Shown here: positions 43,386-51,341 of the stretch, one piece after another | Layout: each line of letters begins with the position of its first letter | Position numbering within the stretch: position 1 is the stretch's first letter | Origin: DALYDD01 sp031973395 | GTDB lineage: Bacteria; Patescibacteriota; Minisyncoccia; Phycocordibacterales; CAIZLB01 | DNA length: 64,000 nucleotides | Assembly: GCA_031973395.1 (NCBI GenBank) | Contig: DALYDD010000002.1 | Span: forward strand, 1-64,000 | Direction: 5' to 3' | The notes under the pieces: model-generated | What the model saw: the letters and a program-made list of their open reading frames with translations, nothing else | The model's database searches: none | Told to the model about the DNA's origin: nothing | Translations under genes and position numbers: made by a program

Positions 43386-44162
43386 CTACGACGCCTGATT
43401 TTGACCTCGCCACTCTTCAATCTTTTTATGATCCCCGCCCACAAGCACTGCGGGTACTTTATATTTTTTCCCTTTGTATTCTAAAACTTCCGGACGAGTA
43501 TATACCGCATGAGATGCAGCGCGCGCTTCTTCCCTGCTATCAAAATTTCCGAGGACGCCAGGGATTTGTCGCGCCAGTGCATCGAGGATAATCATCGCGG
43601 GCAACTCTCCACCAGTTGTCACGAATGGTCCGACTGAAATTTTTTCTGTTTTAAAAATAGTATTCACTCGCTCGTCCACACCTTCATATCGCCCGCAAAT
43701 GATTGCAATGTGGATTTGTTTTGTTTTTGTAGTTTTTGCCGCTTTCGCAGATTTTCCCAACCATTTCTGTGCCAATTCATTTGTAAATTGCGCACCACCA
43801 GGAGAGAGGAAAATCGTGCGACTCAGTCCGTTCTTCCCCGCTTTTTGTTTTGCTTTTTCCAGAGCTTTCAAAACCGGCTCTGCTTGCATGACCATACCAG
43901 GGCCGCCGCCATATGGCTTATCATCAACACGCAAATAAGGGAGATCTTTACCCTTTTGAGCACCGGTCGCTTTTACAAAACTACGAGGGTTATAGAAATG
44001 GACCACAAGCCGTTTCTCTGCTTGAGCGCGAGCAATGATTGATTCCGCGAGGTACGAACTGAAGCTGTCTGGAAAAAGAGAAATGATATGTGCGTGCACC
44101 GCAATAGAGACCGGCACCGATGCAGTTTTCGAAACCTTTTTCACGGACTTATGGTTTTTCAT
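43386..44162 (-). CDS. trmD: tRNA (guanine(37)-N1)-methyltransferase
   Basis: 258 residues from the ATG at 44162; TATAGT (complement 44172-44177) ends 9 bases before it. SPOUT-fold motifs: HIISLFPDSFSSYLAESII, VDDKPYGGGPGMVMQAEPV, TIFLSPGGAQFTNELAQKW, the knotted SAM site IAIICGRYEGVDERV, and SVGPFVTTGGELPAMIILDA. A Lys/Thr/Ala-rich insertion (KSAKAAKTTKTKQ) separates the second half, and the N-terminus has an extra basic stretch. It methylates G37 next to the anticodon and prevents frameshifting. The usual neighbours rimM and rplS are missing here, although khpA and rpsP are kept in order. Confidence 0.95.
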   Translation of the reverse strand: MKNHKSVKKVSKTASVPVSIAVHAHIISLFPDSFSSYLAESIIARAQAEKRLVVHFYNPRSFVKATGAQKGKDLPYLRVDDKPYGGGPGMVMQAEPVLKALEKAKQKAGKNGLSRTIFLSPGGAQFTNELAQKWLGKSAKAAKTTKTKQIHIAIICGRYEGVDERVNTIFKTEKISVGPFVTTGGELPAMIILDALARQIPGVLGNFDSREEARAASHAVYTRPEVLEYKGKKYKVPAVLVGGDHKKIEEWRGQNQAS

Positions 44163-44204
44163 AATAAATCTACTATACATAAAAATAGTCGCCGATACCA
44201 TAGC

Positions 44205-44234
44205 AAAACAACCCATCTCGCGACGGATTGTTTT
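44205..44234 (-). terminator. Terminator after khpA
   Basis: Ten-pair stem (44205-44214 with 44225-44234, one wobble) with the T-rich arm on the 3' side for minus-strand transcription, 47 bases past the khpA stop. It separates rpsP-khpA from trmD. Confidence 0.65.
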
Positions 44235-44281
44235 GTTTGTTTTGATTGCCGATTTAAATTTCCGAAGAAAATCGAGGGTGA

Positions 44282-44587
44282 CTATGCAGAGAGACCTTCA
44301 ACTGCTTCATCCAAGCTTTTCATCTGATCTGATTTAGCACCGTCTGGTTCTTTGATGCGGACACTGATATTCGCCTGATGTTTCTTACCGAAAGCTTTCA
44401 TGATTGTTCTGATTGCTTGTGCGGTATGACCATCACGGCCAATAATCTTTCCCATATCCGCAGGATTGACTGTAAGCTCAACGAGAACGCCGAGATTATC
44501 GACTGTTCTAGATGTCGTCACACCATCGGGATATTCCACGAGTGATTTTACGATGTACTCGAGAAACTGCTGTTCTGTATCGGTCAT
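44282..44587 (-). CDS. khpA: KH-domain RNA-binding protein (KhpA/YlqC type)
   Basis: 101 residues, slightly longer than the usual 75-90. The single KH domain has its RNA-binding GxxG loop in GKIIGRDGHTAQAIRTIMKA; the preceding strand is LVELTVNPADM. KhpA proteins dimerise or pair with KhpB and bind mRNAs and sRNAs. A C-terminal acidic extension (GAKSDQMKSLDEAVEGL) is unusual. It follows rpsP as in many bacteria. Confidence 0.9.
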   Translation of the reverse strand: MTDTEQQFLEYIVKSLVEYPDGVTTSRTVDNLGVLVELTVNPADMGKIIGRDGHTAQAIRTIMKAFGKKHQANISVRIKEPDGAKSDQMKSLDEAVEGLSA

Positions 44588-44711
44588 ATGATTATATAAA
44601 TTTTAATACTAACGCTTAAGTTAGCTAACGTAATTCATTATACCACAAAAAAGCTTTGCAAGGAATAATATCCACAGCCAAGGCTACATAGAAGGCTGGA
44701 ACCCAGAACCC

Positions 44712-45014
44712 CTACGCAGCTGGAGCTTCTTCTTTCTTTGGAGGAGATTTTCGAGGAAGAACGTTTTTCTTTTTGGCCTTGATGATATTGTGGGCAACCA
44801 AAAGATTATGAGCAGTATCAGAAGTCTGGACGCCTTTGCTTAGCCAATATTCTACTCGGTCCTTATGGATGATTGTTCCGTCTTTTCGGAAATCATGTGA
44901 GCCGAGGATTTCTTTGGCGTTGCCACTTCGTGCCGCTTCTTTATGCTCAATTAAAACCAGTCGAAATGACGGGTCGTTTTTCTTTCCTACTCTCTGTAGT
45001 CGAATCTTTAACAT
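44712..45014 (-). CDS. rpsP: 30S ribosomal protein S16
   Basis: 100 residues from the ATG at 45014, giving the canonical start MLKIRLQRVGKKNDPSFRLV. The frame upstream to 45155 is antisense to rnr. Further family positions: KEILGSHDF, VEYWLSKGVQTSDTAHNLL, and a Lys/Pro/Glu-rich tail. TGTTAGCAT (complement 45023-45031) ends 8 bases before the ATG, so the message is probably leaderless. Divergent from rnr with 77 bases between starts. Confidence 0.96.
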   Translation of the reverse strand: MLKIRLQRVGKKNDPSFRLVLIEHKEAARSGNAKEILGSHDFRKDGTIIHKDRVEYWLSKGVQTSDTAHNLLVAHNIIKAKKKNVLPRKSPPKKEEAPAA

Positions 45015-45074
45015 AGGAATGTATGCTAACAGAAAGTGTTGGATTGTGCAATATTTCCAAAACACCCCGTTCCC

Positions 45075-45083
45075 TGTTACTAT
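45075..45083 (+). promoter_or_regulatory. Extended -10 promoter of rnr
   Basis: TGTTACTAT with hexamer 45078-45083, 8 bases before the rnr ATG at 45092. Confidence 0.6.
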
Positions 45084-45091
45084 GTTAGATA

Positions 45092-47365
45092 ATGAATAAT
45101 CTAAATAACGGCCGCAACAGTGGCAATGGCAGCAGTAAGTGGGAGCGAGGTACAATTTCTATCAATGCAAAGGGTAAAGGGTTTGTTCGCCTTGATTCGA
45201 GAGCTAAGATGGGCCGCGAGGGCGATGTTCCAGTTCAGCCAGAAGATATCGGCAAGGCATTTCCTGGAGATACTGTAGATGTGGAATTATACAGCGGTTT
45301 TCGCGGCATGGAGCACGCTTGCGTGATGGAAGTAGTAGAGCAGAAAAAAGATTCTTTCGTTGGAACCCTGGTAACTGACCCAACGAAGCCTGATGCCCTC
45401 TTTTTTGAACCAGATGATAAGCGCACACAGGTTTTGTTTGAAGTTTTTAAAAAAGATTTTACACCAGAGATTACGGGGGCTTTGAAATTAGGAGCAAAAG
45501 AGAGTGATCTAAAAGTTCAGGTAAAGCTAAAAGACTGGGTTCGCCTTCCGCACGAAGTGAGTCGGCAAACACGAGACGACAAGAGAAATCGCGAAAGATT
45601 TGAGCGAGACCAAGCCGAAAGAACCGGCGCTCCAAATAAAGGCGCAAACACTGACGGCGAAACCGCATTGGATTTTTCTACCATCCGACTTGCGACAGGA
45701 ACTATCATCAAAGTCATTGGTGAAAAAGGCAAAAATAATACCGAAATGGAGGCCATCGTACTCGAGCGAGGGTTCGATACAACACACCGGGCCGAAGTGA
45801 TCAAAGACGCTGAAAAAGCCGCCGCTGAACATAGCCAAATCACAGACGCAGAGCTGGCGAAGCGTCGCGACATGCGAGGTATTTTCACTTGTACCATCGA
45901 CCCATTCGATGCCAAAGATTTCGATGACGCCCTCTCGATCCGTCCTGCAACCGCGGATCAGAAATCACAATTCCCTACTGCCGAATATGAAATCGGTGTC
46001 CACATCGCAGATGTTTCTCATTTTGTCCGTGAAAAAACAATTCTCGACGAAGAAGCCCGCAAAAGAGCTTTTTCCGTATACCTCGTCGATCGAACCATCC
46101 CTATGCTCCCTTCTGTTTTATCAAATGGTGCATGTAGTCTAAATCCTCACGAAGACCGTTTTGCCTTTTCCGCTATTTTCATCGTGACAAAGAACGGAGC
46201 TATTTTGGATAAATGGTTTGGACGCACAATCATTCATTCCGACAAGCGTTTTACCTATGAAAATGCCCAGGAAATCCTCACCGAGAATCTCGCAATTGAC
46301 TGCAATAGCACAGAAATAGATAAGCTTGCTTGGACAAATATTGCTGAGATTGATACCGCGAGTACAGATTCAAAGCCTGGCGCATATGCCCGCGAGCTCC
46401 TCGAAATGAATCGCATTGCCAAGATATATTTGAAGGAAAAAAGAGAGCAAGGCGCGATCGATTTCGAAACCACAGAGATTAAATTTAAATTGGATGAAGA
46501 TGGTCGCCCTATCGAGGTGTACAAAAAAGAGCGTATCGATACCCATCGCCTCGTCGAGGAATTTATGCTCCTTGCCAATCGTGAAGTTGCCAAATTTATT
46601 CAGGATAAAAATAAAACAGGTACACAGGAACGCCCTGCCGTCTACCGCGTTCACGATAAGCCGGACCCTGATCGTATCAAGGAACTCGGGCTCTATGTTC
46701 GAGCACTTGGTTTTGACTTCCCTGTCGATGAAAAAAATGCAAACAAGATAACTCCGAAGCAAATTCAGAGCCTGCTTGCTGAGGTCGCTGGTACGCCACA
46801 GGAAACCATGATCAAAATCTCGACACTACGATCTATGGCTAAGGCGATTTATGCCACACATGATCTCGGACATTTTGGTCTTGCATACGATCACTACACG
46901 CATTTCACTTCCCCTATCAGACGATACCCAGACCTCATGGTGCACCGCGTCTTGCAAATGGTTCTCGATGGCAAAACTGTGGCAAATCAAGATGGGCCAA
47001 TGTATGAAAAAATCTGCGCCGATTCTACACGACGCGAAATTGAAGCCGCAGACGCGGAGCGAGCGAGCGTGAAATACAAGCAAGTTGAATTTATGCTCGA
47101 TAAAGTCGGCCAAGAATTCGATGTTACCGTTTCAGGTATTTCAGATTTCGGTATGTTCGTCCAAGAACCAGAAGCAATGGCAGAAGGTTTGATCCGTCTC
47201 ACAAATTTGAAGCCGGAAGATTTCTATACTGTGGATGCAAAGAATTTCAAAATTGTCGGTGAGCGTACAAAAAAAGAATTCCATATTGGAGATGTCTTAC
47301 ATGTACGATTAGAGACAGCAGATTTGGAAAATAAGATGCTCGGATTCTTGATTTTGGAAAAATAA
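45092..47365 (+). CDS. rnr: Ribonuclease R (RNB-family 3'-5' exoribonuclease)
   Basis: 757 residues. Order: N-terminal cold-shock/OB region (RGTISINAKGKGFVRLDSRA), second OB region, the RNB catalytic domain with the Asp cluster in TIDPFDAKDFDDALSI and the downstream GVHIADVSHFVRE, YLVDRTIPMLPSVLSN, ATHDLGHFGLAYDHYTHFTS and IRRYPDLMVHR, and a C-terminal S1 domain (FDVTVSGISDFGMFVQEPEA). The basic C-terminal tail of the E. coli enzyme is missing. It degrades structured RNA and helps in rRNA and tmRNA-linked quality control. Leaderless by its promoter position. Confidence 0.96.
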   Translation: MNNLNNGRNSGNGSSKWERGTISINAKGKGFVRLDSRAKMGREGDVPVQPEDIGKAFPGDTVDVELYSGFRGMEHACVMEVVEQKKDSFVGTLVTDPTKPDALFFEPDDKRTQVLFEVFKKDFTPEITGALKLGAKESDLKVQVKLKDWVRLPHEVSRQTRDDKRNRERFERDQAERTGAPNKGANTDGETALDFSTIRLATGTIIKVIGEKGKNNTEMEAIVLERGFDTTHRAEVIKDAEKAAAEHSQITDAELAKRRDMRGIFTCTIDPFDAKDFDDALSIRPATADQKSQFPTAEYEIGVHIADVSHFVREKTILDEEARKRAFSVYLVDRTIPMLPSVLSNGACSLNPHEDRFAFSAIFIVTKNGAILDKWFGRTIIHSDKRFTYENAQEILTENLAIDCNSTEIDKLAWTNIAEIDTASTDSKPGAYARELLEMNRIAKIYLKEKREQGAIDFETTEIKFKLDEDGRPIEVYKKERIDTHRLVEEFMLLANREVAKFIQDKNKTGTQERPAVYRVHDKPDPDRIKELGLYVRALGFDFPVDEKNANKITPKQIQSLLAEVAGTPQETMIKISTLRSMAKAIYATHDLGHFGLAYDHYTHFTSPIRRYPDLMVHRVLQMVLDGKTVANQDGPMYEKICADSTRREIEAADAERASVKYKQVEFMLDKVGQEFDVTVSGISDFGMFVQEPEAMAEGLIRLTNLKPEDFYTVDAKNFKIVGERTKKEFHIGDVLHVRLETADLENKMLGFLILEK

Positions 47366-47402
47366 TTTAAGCACCATTGCTAATTTAGGCATTTTGCAGG
47401 TA

Positions 47403-47434
47403 CAAAAATACGCGCAGGTATTTTGCGCGATTTT
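47403..47434. terminator. Bidirectional terminator between rnr and the 47552 gene
   Basis: CGCGCA (47411-47416) pairs with TGCGCG (47424-47429); ATTTT follows on the plus strand and TATTTTTG on the minus strand. A second GC hairpin at 47448-47464 (AGGGG/CCCCT) lies beside it on the side of the minus-strand gene. Confidence 0.6.
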
Positions 47435-47551
47435 AAAAACTGAACCAAGGGGCCACGGACCCCTGCTGATGACTGTCGCCTTTCGAGGGTAAGGCGAGCC
47501 ATGCAGCAGGAGCCGCAGCAATTCTTTGGGGTGATGCAGGGGGGGCGGAGG

Positions 47552-47833
47552 TTATCCGGCGGCGAACACTGCAGCAGAAGAAACAGGGGGTTGAACCGAC
47601 CTGCCCTTCGGCAAGTGCTCCATTGCCCTTCTGATGAGCGCTTCACCGATTTTCGGGCCAGGCTTCATGTTTTTCCATGCCTGGCGTTCGTTTGCTCTCC
47701 ATTGCCATGAGCACTCAGTGCTAAGGCGGGCAGGAGTGCGTGTCACCGACGCTTTCACAGCGGCGGTGATGATGGTTTCGAGACGGCCTTCAAGGACTAC
47801 GCCGCCACCAGTGGTCATACGATACAGTTTCAT
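47552..47833 (-). CDS. Small hypothetical protein (solitary GC-rich gene)
   Basis: 93 residues, basic in the middle (WRANERQAWKNMKPGPKIGE) with a possible two-stranded start (LYRMTTGGGVVLEGRLETII). No family recognised. The frame is GC-rich, and a good promoter lies about 190 bases upstream, so the transcript would have a long leader containing two clear hairpins. No Shine-Dalgarno sequence precedes the ATG. The possibility that the transcript acts mainly as an RNA cannot be excluded. Confidence 0.5.
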   Translation of the reverse strand: MKLYRMTTGGGVVLEGRLETIITAAVKASVTRTPARLSTECSWQWRANERQAWKNMKPGPKIGEALIRRAMEHLPKGRSVQPPVSSAAVFAAG

Positions 47834-47871
47834 ATATGTTGGGTCAAAGGACTACTTGAATGTAAGCATGA

Positions 47872-47962
47872 CTGCGGGTCTCCACGACCCCGCAGCTTTT
47901 GTGGCGCGATGAAATCAGTACACGCGCCAGCTGTTTTGGTAATCCGAGCCGTCGTCTGACGG
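47872..47962 (-). promoter_or_regulatory. Structured leader of the 47552-47833 gene
   Basis: Between the promoter and the ATG two hairpins are evident: CCGTC-GTCT-GACGG at 47949-47962 and a nine-pair GC stem with one bulge at 47872-47895. A five-codon frame (ATG CTT ACA TTC AAG TAG) follows the second hairpin. The layout suggests leader-based control, but no known riboswitch is recognised. Confidence 0.4.
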
Positions 47963-48022
47963 ATCGAAGTGGAATAAATGCTTACTTCCCTCTATAAAGG
48001 ATTCAAGGTTGTCCAATTGGCA

Positions 48023-48050
48023 ATTCTAAACCATTTGACAAAACTGTCAA
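48023..48050 (-). promoter_or_regulatory. Sigma-70 promoter with palindromic -35 region
   Basis: On the minus strand TTGACA (complement 48045-48050), 16-base spacer, TAGAAT (complement 48023-48028). The -35 box is half of the perfect inverted repeat TTGACA-AAAC-TGTCAA at 48035-48050, which could be an operator. Confidence 0.6.
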
Positions 48051-48113
48051 TATATTTTTTAAATCAATTTTATATGCGAAAAAAACACGCCAAAATAGCC
48101 TTATAATTAGCCG

Positions 48114-50411
48114 CTATTTAGCGACTGCCAAGGCATCATCAAAAGCAATGGAAAGAAGTTTAGAGAAGCCTTCCTTGCCCATGGTAACCCCGTAAATAAC
48201 TCCCGCTCGAGACATCGTCTCTCGATTATGAGTGATCAAAATAAGTTGTGAATGTTTTGAAAGAGATTCGATCATATCGCCATAGCGCCTTGAATTCGCT
48301 TCATCGAGCGCAGCATCTGTTTCATCCAAAATAATAAATGGCGGTGGATTCACTTGTGACATTGCGAAAAGCAAAGCAATTGAAGTTAGAGCACGCTCGC
48401 CACCAGAAAGCATCATTAAGCCTTTTGTGCGCTTATGCGGCAAAGAAACTTGAATCTCAATCCCCTCTTGGATTTCAACTTGATCATCGTCGCCAGAATC
48501 TTCATCATCTTCACCAGCATAATCTTCATCTGTAATTTCAGTCAGTCGGCGACGTTTGCGTTTTTCCTCTTTTACTAATTCGAGACCCGCCCCACCTCCA
48601 CCAAACATCAGATTGAAAAAGGTATTGAATTCTTTATTAATTTTTTGAATACCATCACTAAATAATTCAGCGAGTTTTCCAACCAAATCATCAATGAGCT
48701 TTTGCAAACTTTCTGTTGCTTTGACCAAATCCTCCAATTCGCGCGCGAGAAAGAGATCTCGTTCTTCGGTATCTTTATATTCTTTCATGACATCTTCACC
48801 TCCTCCTCCACCCATTTCTTCGAGGCGGATTTTTACTTTTTCAATTGCGCGACGTCGATCAGTTTGTACAGGGCGAGGATCGAGTAATTCTTGCGCGACA
48901 CTTTCATATTGCATGGCTGCCCTACCCACAAGCATCGCACCCTCTTCGAGCTCACGATTAAAATCCGCTTGTTCAACTGCGAGACGTTCTGCCTCAGATT
49001 TCAAATTCTTCAATTCGCTATGCAATTCGTTTTGGCGAGACATGATAGTGAGAACCGCTTTTTCGGCTTCAACATTCTTATCTTTTTCCTTTTCAATTTC
49101 ATTTTTGATTGCTCCATAATCAGCATCGAGCTTTGATTCTCGCTCACCGATGGCGACGATATCTTTTTCCACTTCTTTGATCCTACTTGTCACCCGAGCA
49201 ATTTCATTTTCCTCATCACTAGTATCGACATCTGTATGCGAACTATGTGTTTCTATAAATTGTGAAAGAGATGCGGACACCGCGGCGAGACCTTCTTTGA
49301 TTTGAGACAAATCATTTGATTGCTGCAAATCCGCAAGTCGCCTAGAGGCACCCGAAAAAGCTTGCTCCACTTCTTTGAAATAAATCTGACGAGTATTTGT
49401 TTCTGCAGCATCTTTGTGCTTCTTCTCTATGATTTTGCCTAGATAACTGACCTCCCCCTCCAATCGTCCGATCTCTCGCATCAAATTATCTTTTTCGAAC
49501 CGAGCGGTACGCAAAGATTGTTCCAATTCGAGAAGCTGATTTGTTTTGCTCGTCTGGCCACTATTATTTTCATTTGCTGCAAGTGTTTTTCGATATTCTG
49601 CGAGATCCGCTTCGAGTTTTGCCAATTCTGCCCGAGGCGCCTGTTCTGATTCTGTAATGCGCTTTTTCTCATGAGAAAGATATGCGCTTTCATGCGCGAA
49701 ATATAATTGATATTGCGCGACAAGCTCAGTGCGTAACTGTTCCGCCTTTTCTATTTTCTCAACTTGCTTACGCAAAAACTTCAAATGCGGTGCCAGTTCC
49801 CGTCGTTGCAATTCGATCTCCTTGATATGCTCCGCCGTTTTTGCGAGCTTCTTTTCGCTTTCTTCTTTTTTATATTGATATACTTTGAGACCAAGTGCGT
49901 CCTCGATCATTTCTTTTCTTTCTTTTGTAGAAGAAGAAAGAAGTCTATCCGCCTCGCCTTGAGAAATAATATGATGTCCTGACGCACCGATATTTGCATT
50001 AGCCAAAAGCTCCGTAATATCGCGAAGCCTAACTGCTGTTCCATTGATAAAATATTCATTGACACCATCTCTGTGCACCGTTCGCTCTATACCCACCTCA
50101 TCGAAATCTACATTGAACATTCGTGCTCCGTCATGACCATGCGGCGAATTATCAAAAACCAATTTCACACTTGCACGGTTAGCGCGCGGCGAATCCTTGC
50201 CCCCGTTGAAAATTAAGTCCTCACCCTTTTTACCTCGCAAACTTTTGATGGATTGCTCACCGAGCACAAAACGAAAACTTTCAGCCACATTTGATTTTCC
50301 CGAACCGTTTGGGCCCACAATCGCGGTAATCGGGTGATCGAATTTGAGATCTGCTCTTTTGGCAAAACTTTTAAAACCATTGATTTCGAGGGATTTGAGC
50401 TTGAGCTGCAT
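48114..50411 (-). CDS. smc: SMC-like chromosome segregation ATPase lacking a hinge domain
   Basis: 765 residues against about 1150-1190 for bacterial SMC. N-terminal head: LEINGFKSFAKRADLKFDHP, Walker A GPNGSGKS (33-40), VLGEQSIKSLRGKKGEDLIF and GASGHHIISQGEADRLLSS. C-terminal head: MLSGGERALTSIALLFAM (signature), FIILDETDAALDEAN (Walker B and D-loop) and LILITHNRETMSRA. Between them is only coiled coil with a low-complexity break (HSSHTDVDTSDEENE), and no globular hinge is visible, so arms are short. TGCTAAAAT (complement 50421-50429) ends 9 bases before the ATG. It follows rnc, the common rnc-smc order. Confidence 0.9.
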   Translation of the reverse strand: MQLKLKSLEINGFKSFAKRADLKFDHPITAIVGPNGSGKSNVAESFRFVLGEQSIKSLRGKKGEDLIFNGGKDSPRANRASVKLVFDNSPHGHDGARMFNVDFDEVGIERTVHRDGVNEYFINGTAVRLRDITELLANANIGASGHHIISQGEADRLLSSSTKERKEMIEDALGLKVYQYKKEESEKKLAKTAEHIKEIELQRRELAPHLKFLRKQVEKIEKAEQLRTELVAQYQLYFAHESAYLSHEKKRITESEQAPRAELAKLEADLAEYRKTLAANENNSGQTSKTNQLLELEQSLRTARFEKDNLMREIGRLEGEVSYLGKIIEKKHKDAAETNTRQIYFKEVEQAFSGASRRLADLQQSNDLSQIKEGLAAVSASLSQFIETHSSHTDVDTSDEENEIARVTSRIKEVEKDIVAIGERESKLDADYGAIKNEIEKEKDKNVEAEKAVLTIMSRQNELHSELKNLKSEAERLAVEQADFNRELEEGAMLVGRAAMQYESVAQELLDPRPVQTDRRRAIEKVKIRLEEMGGGGGEDVMKEYKDTEERDLFLARELEDLVKATESLQKLIDDLVGKLAELFSDGIQKINKEFNTFFNLMFGGGGAGLELVKEEKRKRRRLTEITDEDYAGEDDEDSGDDDQVEIQEGIEIQVSLPHKRTKGLMMLSGGERALTSIALLFAMSQVNPPPFIILDETDAALDEANSRRYGDMIESLSKHSQLILITHNRETMSRAGVIYGVTMGKEGFSKLLSIAFDDALAVAK

Positions 50412-50443
50412 GTAGGCTCTATTTTAGCAGAATTTTCCTGTAA

Positions 50444-50525
50444 AAAACACCAATATATATTCCAGAGCGTATCCGCAGACACGAAGTGTCGAGGACTTTA
50501 GCGATGGAATATATCTTGGTGTTTT
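50444..50525. repeat. Long hairpin abutting the rnc stop codon
   Basis: Arms 50444-50464 and 50505-50525 match at 20 of 21 positions; the right arm overlaps the rnc stop codon. The 40-base loop holds a second hairpin, GACAC-GAA-GTGTC. The plan matches the element after rpoD: AT-rich long arms, nested hairpin, minus-strand gene ending at the arm. Confidence 0.75.
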
Positions 50526-51276
50526 ACCACCCCTTCACTTCCAAACCTTTCTCGGCAGCCATTTGCTCAGCCTCTTGTTTAGACTTTCCTTCTCCGCTGG
50601 CAATGTGTTCAGAGCCGAAGNNNNNNNNNNCTAACTCAGCAGCGATCTGATATTTTTTGCGCACTGCAATTTCATCATCACCGATCATAACTGATACAAC
50701 GAAAACTTTATTATGGTCCGGACCTTGTTCACGGAGCAGTTTATACGAAGGCGTAACACCTGTATGTTCCTGCGCTGCTTCTTGGAATTTACTTTTACTG
50801 TCAATAAAGCTTTCATTCGCCACAATATCATCGATAAGTGGCAAGATACATGAAGCTACAAATTTTTCCGCAATCTCAAATCCTTGATCTAAATATACAG
50901 CTCCCACAAACGCTTCGAATGTATTAGCAAGAATAAATTGTCGCGCACGGCCCGTATCTTTTGCTTCACCTTTTGATAGGAGTAAAAAAGCATTCATGCC
51001 GAGTTTCGTAGCGGCATCCGATAGAGTATTTGTATTCACGAGAGATGATCGATATGCCGTCAAATCGCCTTCTTTATTTTGAGGAAATTTTTCATATAAA
51101 AAATGCGTCACTGCGAGCTCCAAAACGGCATCACCTAGGAATTCGAGGCGCTCATTATGATCAATCCCAAGGCCACGATGCTCATTTAGATATGAACGGT
51201 GAGTAAAGGCCTGTTTCAAAAGGTTCTTATCTTTAAACTCTATTCCCGTGCTTTGTTCAAATACTTCGAAATTCAT
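50524..51276 (-). CDS. rnc: Ribonuclease III, with a scaffold gap
   Basis: About 250 residues with 10 N at 50621-50630; the frame is the same on both sides. The RNase III signature NERLEFLGDAVLELAVTHFL carries the metal-binding Glu and Asp, with the second acidic site in FEAFVGAVYLDQGFEIAE. The C-terminal dsRNA-binding domain is cut by the gap but ends normally (GEGKSKQEAEQMAAEKGLEV). It processes rRNA precursors and structured RNAs. The perfect hairpins after rnc and rpoD would be natural substrates for it, which is inference. Confidence 0.95.
   Translation of the reverse strand: MNFEVFEQSTGIEFKDKNLLKQAFTHRSYLNEHRGLGIDHNERLEFLGDAVLELAVTHFLYEKFPQNKEGDLTAYRSSLVNTNTLSDAATKLGMNAFLLLSKGEAKDTGRARQFILANTFEAFVGAVYLDQGFEIAEKFVASCILPLIDDIVANESFIDSKSKFQEAAQEHTGVTPSYKLLREQGPDHNKVFVVSVMIGDDEIAVRKKYQIAAELXXXXFGSEHIASGEGKSKQEAEQMAAEKGLEVKGW
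50621..50630. other. Assembly gap (10 N) inside rnc
   Basis: Ten N in the dsRNA-binding domain; frame continuous across it if the length is right. Confidence 0.98.
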
Positions 51277-51341
51277 ATTAGTTAGTTACCGCACAATACC
51301 ATAATTCTAAGGCTGATCAAGCTTGGCCAAGCCAGGCCCCA

